A stretch of DNA of 64,000 nucleotides from Streptomyces sp. JB150. GTDB taxonomy: Bacteria; Actinomycetota; Actinomycetes; Streptomycetales; Streptomycetaceae. Shown in pieces: positions 35,758-46,004 of this stretch (position 1 is the stretch's first letter; every line of letters starts with the position of its first letter). Below the pieces are notes generated by a model. That model was not told the DNA's origin. It saw only the letters and a program-made list of their open reading frames with translations, and did not search any database. The translations under genes were made by a program, and so were the position numbers. The stretch is taken from positions 3,154,169 through 3,218,168 of the forward strand of contig NZ_CP049780.1 of NCBI RefSeq assembly GCF_011193355.1, read 5' to 3'.

Positions 35758-37551
35758 TCACTTGCCGTAGGCGAGCATCAGCTTCTCCCTCGCTTCGTCG
35801 TCCCCGGACAGCCGTGTGGTGGACAGGTACAGCCGGCCGTCCACCCAGTCGATGTCGCGGGAGAAGAAGCCGTTCTCGACCTCCGCGGCGCCGGCCGGGT
35901 TCTGCAGCAGCTTCACCGGCTTGTGGCTGCTGCCGGTGGTGGCGATGGACACGACCTGGCCGCCCGCGTCGTACGACGGCTCGACGTAGGCGACGAGCTT
36001 TCCGCCCTCGGCCTTCAGCGGGAACATCGTCTCGTCGGCCGGGGACTTCACCCGCCACTTCTCCTTGCCCTTGGCCAGGTCGATCGCCAGTACCTCGTTG
36101 GCGCCGGTGGTGGCCTCGGTGGGCAGGTAGAGGGTGTTCGCGTCGACGGCGACGCCGTTGCAGCCGGTCAGGTCACGCTGGAGGACGGCCCAGCCGCACT
36201 CGGGGGCGATCGCGTCGTCGATGTCGACCTGGGAGCGGATCTTGCCCGTGCCGGTGAAGGTGGCGATGTTCCACTTGTCGTCGTCCTCGTTGGTGCTGTA
36301 CACGACCAGCGGGTCGACGGAGAAGGTGCGGCCGATCCGCCAGCCCTTCTCGTAGGCGAACGTCCACTTGACCTTGCCGGTCTTCGGGTCGAGCTCCTGG
36401 ATCTCGTCGTGCTCGTTGTCCGTGGCGGCCCCGCAGGAGGCGACCTGGATCAGCCGGGAGCCGCCCGCGAACGCGGCCGGGAAGCAGGCGTCGCCGTACT
36501 TCTTCTTGTCGTAGAGCTTCTTGCCGGTGGTGACGTCGTACGCCGTGCCGGACTGCGAGCGGCCCACCATCAAAGTGTTGCCGGCGATGGACAGCTCGAC
36601 GGTGATCGTGCTGTCGAAGAGCGCGCCGTCGGCGATCTCGCCGCTCCAGCCCTTCTTGCCGGTGTTCAGGTCGATCTGCTGGAGCTGGTTGCACTTGGCG
36701 CGGTCGCTGGCGCCGCTCATGTACGCGACGACGATCTTGTCGTCGGCGGTCTTCTGCGGGGTGGTCGCGCAGATCTTCTGCGGGAAGGTGATGGTGTCCC
36801 ATGTGGGGTTGCCGTCGCCGACGTTGTACCCGACCAGGTCCTTGTACGCCGCCTTCACGGCCGTCTTGCCGGTGATCCACATGCCGTTGGCGTCGGCGCC
36901 GGAACCGGGCGCGTCGGGCGCCTCCTTGTACCAGAGCACCCTCGCCTCGCCGGCCTGGCGGCCCTCGTTGAGGTTGTCCGGGTCGGCGCCGCCGTCGCCG
37001 CTGCCGTCACCGGGGTTGACCGGGGACTCGGGGGCGGTGGGCTTGGCGTCGTCGCTCTTCCCGGCGACCGGCTTCTTCTTGCGGCCGTCGTCGCCGCCGC
37101 TCGTCACCGCGTACACGGTGCCGCCGATGACCAGCAGTGCCGCCACGGCCGCGCCGACGGCGATCGCGGGCTTGCCCCTGAACGGGCGGCGGGAGCCGGA
37201 GCCGCCGGCCGGCGGGGTGCCGGGCGCGCCGGGGAACTGCTGCGGGTAGCCGTAACCGGGCGGCTGGCCGGGCTGGCCGTACGGGCCCGGCTGCTGCGGC
37301 GCGCCGTAGGGGCCCTGCGGGGGCTGGCCGTACGGGCCCGGCTGGCCGTAGGGGCCCGGCTGCTGGGGGCTGCCGTACGGGCCGGGCTGCTGCGGGTAGC
37401 CGTAGCCCGGCTGCGGGGCGCCCGGGGGCTGGGCGGGGGGCGGAGGGGTGCCGGGCCCCGGGTTTCGCGGGGCGCCGAAGCCGCCCGGCGGCGGGTCCTG
37501 CGGAGCGCCGAAACCGCCCGGCTGGGGCGGCTGGTTGGGCGGCTGGGTCAT
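35758..37551 (-). CDS. Membrane-anchored PQQ-like beta-propeller protein (copy 1)
   Basis: A 597-residue paralogue of the downstream gene with the same plan: a Pro/Gly/Tyr-rich head (about 1-135, with YGQPGQPPGYGYPQQ repeats), a single helix (AIAVGAAVAALLVIGGTVYA) and an outer propeller. Propeller motifs include MVGRSQSGTAYDVTTGKKLY and LDPKTGKVKWTFAYEKGWRI. Four or more Cys lie in the outer part. The ATG at 37551 was chosen for its AGGGGGAA site; an upstream extension is unlikely. Head sequences of this type often occur in actinobacterial proteins linked to Ser/Thr kinases; no kinase is near. Confidence 0.75.
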   Translation of the reverse strand: MTQPPNQPPQPGGFGAPQDPPPGGFGAPRNPGPGTPPPPAQPPGAPQPGYGYPQQPGPYGSPQQPGPYGQPGPYGQPPQGPYGAPQQPGPYGQPGQPPGYGYPQQFPGAPGTPPAGGSGSRRPFRGKPAIAVGAAVAALLVIGGTVYAVTSGGDDGRKKKPVAGKSDDAKPTAPESPVNPGDGSGDGGADPDNLNEGRQAGEARVLWYKEAPDAPGSGADANGMWITGKTAVKAAYKDLVGYNVGDGNPTWDTITFPQKICATTPQKTADDKIVVAYMSGASDRAKCNQLQQIDLNTGKKGWSGEIADGALFDSTITVELSIAGNTLMVGRSQSGTAYDVTTGKKLYDKKKYGDACFPAAFAGGSRLIQVASCGAATDNEHDEIQELDPKTGKVKWTFAYEKGWRIGRTFSVDPLVVYSTNEDDDKWNIATFTGTGKIRSQVDIDDAIAPECGWAVLQRDLTGCNGVAVDANTLYLPTEATTGANEVLAIDLAKGKEKWRVKSPADETMFPLKAEGGKLVAYVEPSYDAGGQVVSIATTGSSHKPVKLLQNPAGAAEVENGFFSRDIDWVDGRLYLSTTRLSGDDEAREKLMLAYGK

Positions 37552-37682
37552 CTGCGGTTCCCCCTCGTGACCGATGTGGCGCCGCGCCCTGTGGCGCTGC
37601 GTTTCCGCCACACCCGTGATTCTCAGACGTATTCAGACGGTACTCAGACGGCCCTTTCTATCACCCGGGACCGACAACGCAG

Positions 37683-37723
37683 CGGGCCGCATCCTCCCCT
37701 GTTCCCAAGGGAGGACCGGCCCG
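37683..37723 (-). terminator. Terminator after the ABC-F gene
   Basis: An imperfect 14-bp stem (37683-37698 against 37709-37723, with a small internal loop) lying between the ABC-F stop and the start of the propeller gene. It probably ends ABC-F transcription. Confidence 0.7.
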
Positions 37724-37784
37724 TGATGCCGTCGTTACGCGCCTTCACGCCCCCTCCACGGGGGCCGGGGCGCCCTGTACGCGG

Positions 37785-39602
<1,818 letters not shown>

Positions 39603-39759
39603 TTCTCTCCTGCTCACGGGGGACGGTCAGCCTTCAAGCGTAGGGCCTCGGGGGTGGCGGGCGGCGCGCGAGGGGATCGTCACTCGCTGTGATGACGCGA
39701 TCGGGAACCGGCGGCTACCGTGGAGGGCAGGCAGCAGGATCCCGTCCATGGGAGGAACC

Positions 39760-40353
39760 ATGACCGCCGAGTCCGCGAAGCACCGCGTCCAGTGGCCGGT
39801 GCCACCGCAGGACGGCTACACCGTGGACGACCTGTTCACCCTGCCGGATCTCCCGCCGCACACCGAGCTGATCGACGGGAGCCTGGTTTTCGTGGGTCCG
39901 CAGCGCTACTTCCACTTCGCCACGATCGACCTGCTGGTGACCGGGCTGCGCAGCACGATGCCCTCGGATTTCAAAGTCGCGCGTGAGATGACGGTTGTGC
40001 TGGATCGACGCAACGGCCCCGAACCGGACATCTGCGTGGTCCGGAAGGAAGCCCTCGTCGACCGGCGTCAGACCCGCTTCGAGGCGGCCGACGTCCTGCT
40101 GGCCGTCGAAGTGATCTCCCCCGACTCCGAGTCCCGCGACCGCACCACCAAACCGCAGAAGTACGCCGCCGCCGGGATCGGGAACTTCTGGCGGGTGGAA
40201 ATGAACGACGCGGACGGCCGCCCGGTCGTCCACGTATACGAGCTCGACCCGCTGACCCGGGCCTACGTGCACACCGGCATGTACCGCGACCGTATCAAGG
40301 TCGACAAGCCCTACCCGATCGACATCGATCTGACGGAGATCGACAACCTCTGA
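39760..40353 (+). CDS. Uma2 family (DUF820) putative nuclease
   Basis: A 197-residue protein of the PD-(D/E)XK-like Uma2 family. The conserved pattern is HTELIDGSLVF at the N-terminus, then EPDICVV (catalytic Asp), then LLAVEVISPDSESRDRTTKP and KYAAAGIGNFWRVE. The family is expanded in actinobacteria and cyanobacteria; biological roles are largely unknown. The ATG at 39760 has GGAGGAACC upstream. It stands alone between divergent ABC-F and convergent ispE. Confidence 0.88.
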   Translation: MTAESAKHRVQWPVPPQDGYTVDDLFTLPDLPPHTELIDGSLVFVGPQRYFHFATIDLLVTGLRSTMPSDFKVAREMTVVLDRRNGPEPDICVVRKEALVDRRQTRFEAADVLLAVEVISPDSESRDRTTKPQKYAAAGIGNFWRVEMNDADGRPVVHVYELDPLTRAYVHTGMYRDRIKVDKPYPIDIDLTEIDNL

Positions 40354-40358
40354 GCGAT

Positions 40359-41255
40359 TCAGACCACCGTCGCCCCCACCACCGGCCCCGCCGCCACCCG
40401 CACGCTCCGGCACGTGCCCGACGCCCGCAGCGCCTCGGCGACCTGCTCCGCGGAGCCGGCGTCCCGGACCAGGAACGCCGTCGTCGGCCCCGATCCCGAG
40501 ACCAGGCCGGTCAGCGCGCCCGCGGCGCGGCCCGCCGCCAGGGTGTCCGCCAGTTCCGGGAAGAGGGAGAGCGCGGCGGGCTGGAGGTCGTTGGAGACGG
40601 CCGCGGCGAGCGCGTCGGGGTCGCCCTTGGCAAGGGCGTCGAGGAGGTCGCGGGAGGCGACCGGCTCGGGAACCGCGGTGCCCTCGGCGAGCCGGTCGAA
40701 CTCGCGGAACACGGCCGGGGTGGACAGCCCCCGCTCGGCCATCGCGAACACCCAGTGGAACGTCCCGCCGACGTCCAGGGGCGTCAGCTTCTCGCCCCGC
40801 CCGACTCCCAGCGCCGCCCCGCCGACCAGACTGAACGGCACGTCGCTGCCGAGTTCGGCGCAGATGTCGAGCAGTTCCTCGCGGGTGGCGCCGGTGCCCC
40901 ACAGCGCCTCGCAGGCGAGCAGCGCGCCCGCGCCGTCCGCGCTGCCGCCCGCCATGCCGCCGGCGACGGGAATGTCCTTGGCGATGTGGAGGTGCACGTC
41001 GGGGGTACGGCCGTGGCGGCGGGCCAGGGCGATCGCCGCGCGCGCGGCGAGGTTGGAGGAGTCCAGCGGGACCTGGTCGGCGTCGGGGCCCTCGCAGGTG
41101 ACGCGCAGGCCGTCCGGCGAGGGGGTGACGGTGACCTCGTCGTACAGGCCGACCGCCAGGAATACGTTGGCCAGGTCGTGGAAGCCGTCGGGGCGGGCGG
41201 CGCCGACCGCGAGCTGGACGTTGACCTTGGCCGGGACGCGGACGGTGACGCTCAC
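40359..41255 (-). CDS. ispE: 4-diphosphocytidyl-2-C-methyl-D-erythritol kinase
   Basis: A 298-residue GHMP kinase of the MEP isoprenoid pathway, phosphorylating CDP-ME at the 2-hydroxyl. Visible are [20 protein letters not shown] at the N-terminus, the ATP loop [20 protein letters not shown] near residue 100, and [14 protein letters not shown] near the C-terminus. The GTG at 41255 overlaps the rsmA stop (GTGA). Pairing with rsmA is conserved in actinobacteria and supplies isoprenoids, including undecaprenyl phosphate for wall synthesis. Confidence 0.94.
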   Translation of the reverse strand: MSVTVRVPAKVNVQLAVGAARPDGFHDLANVFLAVGLYDEVTVTPSPDGLRVTCEGPDADQVPLDSSNLAARAAIALARRHGRTPDVHLHIAKDIPVAGGMAGGSADGAGALLACEALWGTGATREELLDICAELGSDVPFSLVGGAALGVGRGEKLTPLDVGGTFHWVFAMAERGLSTPAVFREFDRLAEGTAVPEPVASRDLLDALAKGDPDALAAAVSNDLQPAALSLFPELADTLAAGRAAGALTGLVSGSGPTTAFLVRDAGSAEQVAEALRASGTCRSVRVAAGPVVGATVV

Positions 41256-42142
41256 TGCTGCACGGGCTCCTCGGTGCGGGCCGCCGCCTTGTGCTCGGCG
41301 ATGCGGGCGAACTCCTCGACGGTCAGGGACTCGCCGCGCGCCTGCGGGGAGACGCCCGCGGCGACGAGGGCGGCCTCGGCGGCCGCCGCCGATCCGGCCC
41401 AGCCGGCGAGCGCGGCCCGCAGCGTCTTGCGCCGCTGGGCGAACGCGGCGTCGATCACCGCGAAGACCTCCGCCTTGGAGGCGCTGGTCTTGACCGGCTC
41501 GGCGCGCCGGACCAGCGAGACGAGCCCGCTGTCGACGTTCGGCGCGGGCCAGAAGACGGTGCGGCCGATGGCACCGGCCCGCTTGACCTCGGCGTACCAG
41601 TTCGCCTTCACGGACGGCACGCCGTACACCTTGGAGCCGGGCGCCGCGGCCAGCCGGTCGGCGACCTCGGCCTGCACCATCACGAGGGTGCGCTCGATGC
41701 TCGGGAAGGTGTCGAGCATGTGCAGCAGCACGGGCACCGCCACGTTGTACGGCAGGTTCGCGACCAGCGCGGTGGGCGCCGGGCCGGGCAGTTCGGCGAC
41801 GTGCATCGCGTCGGAGTGGACCAGCGCGAACCGGTCGGCGCGCTCCGGCATCCGCGCGGCGATCGTGGCGGGCAGCGCGGCGGCGAGGACGTCGTCGATC
41901 TCGACGGCCGTCACCCGGTCGGCGACCTCCAGCAGCGCCAGGGTGAGCGAGCCGAGCCCCGGGCCGACCTCGACGACCACGTCGTCGGGACGCACCTCGG
42001 CGGTGCGGACGATACGGCGGACCGTGTTCGCGTCGATCACGAAGTTCTGGCCGCGCTGCTTGGTGGGGCGTACGCCGAGGGCGGCCGCCAGTTCACGGAC
42101 GTCGGCGGGGCCCAGCAGGGCGTCGGGGGTGGGGCTGCTCAC
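41252..42142 (-). CDS. rsmA: 16S rRNA dimethyladenosine transferase RsmA (KsgA)
   Basis: A 296-residue SAM-dependent enzyme that dimethylates A1518/A1519 of 16S rRNA late in 30S assembly. Motifs: [21 protein letters not shown] site [17 protein letters not shown], and the NLPY motif [14 protein letters not shown]. The GTG at 42142 has only a weak upstream site, so coupling with a preceding gene or a shorter start is possible. It precedes ispE with a 4-nt overlap and follows rpfB. Confidence 0.94.
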   Translation of the reverse strand: MSSPTPDALLGPADVRELAAALGVRPTKQRGQNFVIDANTVRRIVRTAEVRPDDVVVEVGPGLGSLTLALLEVADRVTAVEIDDVLAAALPATIAARMPERADRFALVHSDAMHVAELPGPAPTALVANLPYNVAVPVLLHMLDTFPSIERTLVMVQAEVADRLAAAPGSKVYGVPSVKANWYAEVKRAGAIGRTVFWPAPNVDSGLVSLVRRAEPVKTSASKAEVFAVIDAAFAQRRKTLRAALAGWAGSAAAAEAALVAAGVSPQARGESLTVEEFARIAEHKAAARTEEPVQQ

Positions 42143-42225
42143 GGCACCAGGGTACGGGGGCGTGGGGAGGGGTCGGTCCACGGCGGGTGCGCGGGGGCGC
42201 TCGCGGGCGGCCGGTGCCGGTGGGT

Positions 42226-43701
42226 TCAGCCCTGGAGCCGGGACCCGCAGTGCGGCCAGGGGCTGGTGCCGCGCCGCAGGTAGAGCTTCTTCGCGCGGTA
42301 GGTCTGTTCGGCGGCGGGCGCGTCCTGGGGGCGGCCGGTGCCGCCTAGGCTGTGCCAGGTCCGGGTGTCGAACTGGTAGAGGCCGCCGTACGTCCCCGAG
42401 GCGTCGACCGCGTCGGGCCGCCCGCCGGACTCGCAGGCGGCGAGGGCCTGCCAGTTCAGGTGGTCCGCGCCGCGCACGGAGTCCGGCAGCGGCCTGGTGC
42501 CCACCTTGACCACCTGGGTGACGGGCTCGCGCACCAGCTCGCTGCGGATCCGGCGCGGCTTCTGCCGGACGCCGTTGACGGTGCGCAGGGAGTAGGTGAC
42601 CCGGCGCAGGCCCGGCTGTCCGGCCTGCTCGACGATGTCCGTGCCCCGGAAGACGTCCGGGTCCTCGATCCGGCGCACCTGGAACGGGATCAGTTCCTCG
42701 CGCACCTCCCGGGAGCCGGTGATCCGCAGCACGGTGACGGTCTGTCCGTCGCGCGGGAAGCTGCCGGGCGGCACGGAGGTGGTGTCCTGGCCGCGCAGGG
42801 TGATGCCGGCCTGCTCGACGGCCTCGCGGACGGTCGCCGCGTTGGTGCGGACGACGCGGGCGCGGCCGTCGGCCATGACCGTGACGGAGCGTTCGGTGCG
42901 GACGTCCAGGGCGAGGCCTTCGCGCCCGATACGCCGGGAGCGCGAGGTGGACAGGTACGCGCCCTCCGCGCGCACTCCCAGCTGTCTGAGCGCCCCGTCC
43001 ACCGTGTGCGCCGTCGTCCACACCTCGCGCCGGTGGCCGTCGAGGGTGAGCCGTACGGGGCGTCCGTAGCGGACCACGACCTCGTCGCCGTTGCCGAGCG
43101 CGGCGCCGGGGCCGGGCGCGACCACGTCGTGCGCCCCGACCTCGACGCCCTCGTCGGCGAGGAGTTCGGTGACGTCGTCGGCGAAGGTGTGCAGCGTGCG
43201 CGCCCGGCCGTCGACGTTCAGCTCGATCGCCTTGTCCTTGGCGACGAACGCGGTGGTGCCGCCGGCGAGGAAGGCGACGACCAGTGCCTTCGGGACCAGG
43301 CGGCGCATGGAGCCGCCGTCCGGGCGCTCGGCGTACCGCGCATTGCGCCGGCGCAGGGCCCGCCGCCCCGCTCGCGCGCGCGGGGCGGGCCCGGGCACCT
43401 GGACGGGTGCGGGGGCTGTCTCGTAGGCCGGGGCGTACGTGTCCTCGTACGGCTCGTCGATCAGTCCGCCCGCCGCCCCGCCCGCGGCCGCGTCCGCGGC
43501 CGCGTCCGTCACCCCGTAGGCCGCCGAGTAGAAACCCTGTCCGTAGCCCAGCGTGACGGCGGTGTGGGGATCGAAGTCGGAAGGCGCTTCGAAGCCGCCG
43601 TGCGCTGCGGGGGCGGGGCCCGTGCCGTAGGGCGTGTTCTCCGTGCCGTAGGGCGCGTACTCGGCGCCGTACCCGTACCGCGCGTACTGCGAACTGCTCA
43701 C
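42226..43701 (-). CDS. rpfB: Resuscitation-promoting factor RpfB
   Basis: A 491-residue membrane-tethered muralytic protein. Residues 1-110 are a Tyr/Gly/Ala-rich cytosolic head, then a basic stretch ([15 protein letters not shown]) and a membrane helix near 135-152. Three DUF348 modules (about 155-320) and a G5 domain (about 325-405) lead to the C-terminal lysozyme-like Rpf domain, [20 protein letters not shown], with the catalytic Glu. Rpf proteins cleave peptidoglycan to promote spore germination and regrowth. The extended N-terminal head is longer than in mycobacterial RpfB. The GTG at 43701 has GGAG upstream. Confidence 0.93.
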   Translation of the reverse strand: MSSSQYARYGYGAEYAPYGTENTPYGTGPAPAAHGGFEAPSDFDPHTAVTLGYGQGFYSAAYGVTDAAADAAAGGAAGGLIDEPYEDTYAPAYETAPAPVQVPGPAPRARAGRRALRRRNARYAERPDGGSMRRLVPKALVVAFLAGGTTAFVAKDKAIELNVDGRARTLHTFADDVTELLADEGVEVGAHDVVAPGPGAALGNGDEVVVRYGRPVRLTLDGHRREVWTTAHTVDGALRQLGVRAEGAYLSTSRSRRIGREGLALDVRTERSVTVMADGRARVVRTNAATVREAVEQAGITLRGQDTTSVPPGSFPRDGQTVTVLRITGSREVREELIPFQVRRIEDPDVFRGTDIVEQAGQPGLRRVTYSLRTVNGVRQKPRRIRSELVREPVTQVVKVGTRPLPDSVRGADHLNWQALAACESGGRPDAVDASGTYGGLYQFDTRTWHSLGGTGRPQDAPAAEQTYRAKKLYLRRGTSPWPHCGSRLQG

Positions 43702-43799
43702 GCCGACACACTCCAGGAGGCCCAAGGGTCCGATCGGGCCCCAGAACCTAGCGGAGCGGCCGTCACTCTCCAAAGCGACGCGACTACGCTCCGCGACGG

Positions 43800-44669
43800 T
43801 CAGTAGTCGAAGGCGCGTGCCGTGTTCGCCGCGATCGCCGTCGCCAGCGTGTCCTCGTCGACGCCGCGCACGGCGGCCATCGCGCGCACCGTGAGCGGAA
43901 CGAGGTACGGCGCGTTGGGCCGTCCGCGGTACGGCGCGGGCGTCAGGAACGGCGCGTCGGTCTCCACCAGCAGCAGCTCCATCGGGGCCACCGCGACCGC
44001 GTCCCGCAGGTTCCGCGCGTTCTTGAAGGTGACGTTGCCGGCGAAGGACATGTAGTAGCCCGCCCGGGCGCAGACCTCCGCCATCTCGGCGTCCCCGGAG
44101 TAGCAGTGGAACACCGTCCGCTCCGGTGCGCCCTCCTCCTTCAGGATGCGCAGGACGTCCGCGTGGGCCTCGCGGTCGTGGATGACGAGTGCCTTGCCGT
44201 GCCGCTTGGCGATCTCGATGTGGGCGCGGAAGGAGGTCTCCTGCGCCTCCTTGCCCTCGGGGCCGGTGCGGAAGTAGTCCAGGCCGGTCTCCCCGACGCC
44301 CTTCACCTGGGGCAGCGCGGCCAGCCGGTCGATCTCGGCCAGCGCCTCGTCCAGCGCGGCCTGCCCACCGGGCTCGCGGGCACCCTGCCGGGACCAGCCG
44401 TCGGGGTCGCCGTGCACGATGCGCGGGGCCTCGTTGGGGTGCAGGGCGACGGCCGCGTGGATGTCGGCGTGGGCCGCCGCCGTCTCGGCCGCCCACCGTG
44501 AACCGCGCACGTCACAGCCGACCTGCACCAGCGTCGTCACGCCCACCGACGCGGCCTTCCGCAGGGCCTCGGCGACCGTGCCGGACTGCATGTCGAGGTG
44601 GGTGTGGGAGTCGGCGACCGGCACCCGGAGGGGTGCGGGCAGCGGCGGGGCTTCGTCGTGGGAGGACAT
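43800..44669 (-). CDS. tatD: TatD family metal-dependent DNase
   Basis: A 289-residue TIM-barrel hydrolase. Metal ligands are visible as DSHTHLDM at the N-terminus, GVGETGLDYF (Glu), and His-bearing IHDREAHADVLR and VFHCYSGD, ending with LLVETDAPFLTP. E. coli TatD is a 3'-5' DNase/RNase involved in repair. The ATG at 44669 has AGGAT upstream. It precedes rpfB, an order known across actinobacteria. Confidence 0.92.
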   Translation of the reverse strand: MSSHDEAPPLPAPLRVPVADSHTHLDMQSGTVAEALRKAASVGVTTLVQVGCDVRGSRWAAETAAAHADIHAAVALHPNEAPRIVHGDPDGWSRQGAREPGGQAALDEALAEIDRLAALPQVKGVGETGLDYFRTGPEGKEAQETSFRAHIEIAKRHGKALVIHDREAHADVLRILKEEGAPERTVFHCYSGDAEMAEVCARAGYYMSFAGNVTFKNARNLRDAVAVAPMELLLVETDAPFLTPAPYRGRPNAPYLVPLTVRAMAAVRGVDEDTLATAIAANTARAFDY

Positions 44670-45081
44670 GCCACGATCCTACGAAAGGGGTACGCCCAGC
44701 GGCACCGCGTCGATCACCGGGCCAGGCCCCACGACAGCACGCTCAGCGCCGCAGCCACCTGGGCGGTTTAGGCGGCCTCGCGCCGAGACGCCCGCCCGGC
44801 TTCACCCCCGGATGGGCCGCCTCGGGGACGCCCGGGACCTGGGGCGGGGCGCGGGCGCGGATGCCCCCGCTCGGCGACGCGGGCGCCCCGGCTCAAGGAC
44901 CTGGATGCCCCCGGCTCAGCGACGCGGGTGCCTCTGCTCAGGGACGCGGATGCCCGTGCTCGGGGACGCGGGCGCCCCGGCTCAGGGACGCGGGGGCCCG
45001 CTCGGGGACGCGGGCGCCACACTCAGGGCCGCGAGCCCGCGCCGGGTACCCCCGGCTCAGCGGCACCGGAGCGGCCCGGTC
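44670..45081. other. Intergenic region with repeats between rsmI and tatD
   Basis: About 412 nt without a supportable gene. The left half (44670-44860) is unremarkable GC-rich sequence. The right half carries the 22-nt tandem repeat listed separately. Open frames across it are Arg/Pro/Gly-only artefacts of the repeat. Confidence 0.7.
44869..45042. repeat. 22-bp imperfect tandem repeat, about 8 units
   Basis: GCTC (or ACTC) anchors recur at 44869, 44891, 44914, 44936, 44958, 44980, 45000 and 45021, a period of 20-23 and mostly 22. The consensus unit is near GCTCAGGGACGCGGGTGCCC. A lone further copy begins near 45055. Units are contiguous with no spacers, so it is a minisatellite-like array rather than CRISPR. 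Confidence 0.85.
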
Positions 45082-45942
45082 TCACCCCGTCGGCGACCGC
45101 TTGTCGGCGACCACCGCGTCGAACACCACCCGCTTCGGTACGCCCGCCTCCACGGCCACCGCCGCGATCGCCTCCTTGCGCCGCTCCCCGGCCTCCTCGC
45201 GCACCCGGACCCGGCGCACCAGCTCCGCCGCGTCCAGCGCCTCGGGTGCCCGCTCCGGGGCGCCCTCGACCACCACGGTGATCTCCCCGCGCACGCCCTG
45301 CGCCGCCCACTCCGCCAGTTCCGCCAGCGGGCCGCGCCGGACCTCCTCGTACGTCTTGGTCAGTTCGCGGCAGACGGCGGCCCGCCGCTCGCCGCCGAAC
45401 ACCTCGGCCATCGCGGCGAGGGTGTCGTCGAGCCGGTGCGGGGCCTCGAAGTAGACGAGGGTGCGCCGTTCCTCGGCGACCTCCCGCAGCCGGCCCAGCC
45501 GCTCGCCCGCCTTGCGCGGCAGGAACCCCTCGAAGCAGAAGCGGTCCACCGGCAGCCCGGACAGCGCGAGCGCGGTCAGCACGGCAGACGGCCCCGGCAC
45601 GGCGGTCACCGTGATGTCCCGCTCGACGGCCGCCGCGACCAGCCGGTACCCGGGGTCGGACACCGACGGCATGCCCGCGTCGGTGACGAGCAGCACGCGC
45701 GCGCCGCCGAGCAGCGCCTCGACGAGTTCGGGGGTGCGGGCGGACTCGTTGCCCTCGAAGTAGGACACGACGCGGCCCTTGGGGGTGACGCCCAGCGCCT
45801 GGGTGAGGCGCCGCAGCCGCCGGGTGTCCTCGGCGGCGACCACGTCGGCCCCGGCCAGCTCCTCGGCGAGCCGGGGCGGGGCGTCGGAGATGTCGCCGAT
45901 GGGAGTGCCGGCGAGGACCAGGGTTCCGGGAGTGTCTGTCAC
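45082..45942 (-). CDS. rsmI: 16S rRNA (cytidine-1402-2'-O)-methyltransferase
   Basis: A 286-residue SAM-dependent methyltransferase of the SpoU-unrelated tetrapyrrole-methylase fold that modifies C1402 in the ribosomal P site. Motifs: LAGTPIGDISDAP, VVAAEDTRRLRRL, TDAGMPSVSDPGYRLV and VPGPSAVLTALALSGLP. The GTG at 45942 has GAGGAT upstream. It is divergent from pmt. Confidence 0.94.
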   Translation of the reverse strand: MTDTPGTLVLAGTPIGDISDAPPRLAEELAGADVVAAEDTRRLRRLTQALGVTPKGRVVSYFEGNESARTPELVEALLGGARVLLVTDAGMPSVSDPGYRLVAAAVERDITVTAVPGPSAVLTALALSGLPVDRFCFEGFLPRKAGERLGRLREVAEERRTLVYFEAPHRLDDTLAAMAEVFGGERRAAVCRELTKTYEEVRRGPLAELAEWAAQGVRGEITVVVEGAPERAPEALDAAELVRRVRVREEAGERRKEAIAAVAVEAGVPKRVVFDAVVADKRSPTG

Positions 45943-46004
45943 GGTTCCATCCTCGCAGGGGCCGTGCACGGGACTCACACAGCGCCGTTCCCTACGATGG
46001 CGCG

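Noticed and set aside
41252..43711. A single 819-codon gene covering rsmA and upstream sequence
   Set aside because: The upstream part is a shadow of rpfB, which has recognisable DUF348, G5 and Rpf domains in another frame; rsmA starts at 42142.
44869..45042. CRISPR array
   Set aside because: The units are contiguous and imperfect with no unique spacers, and no cas genes are near.
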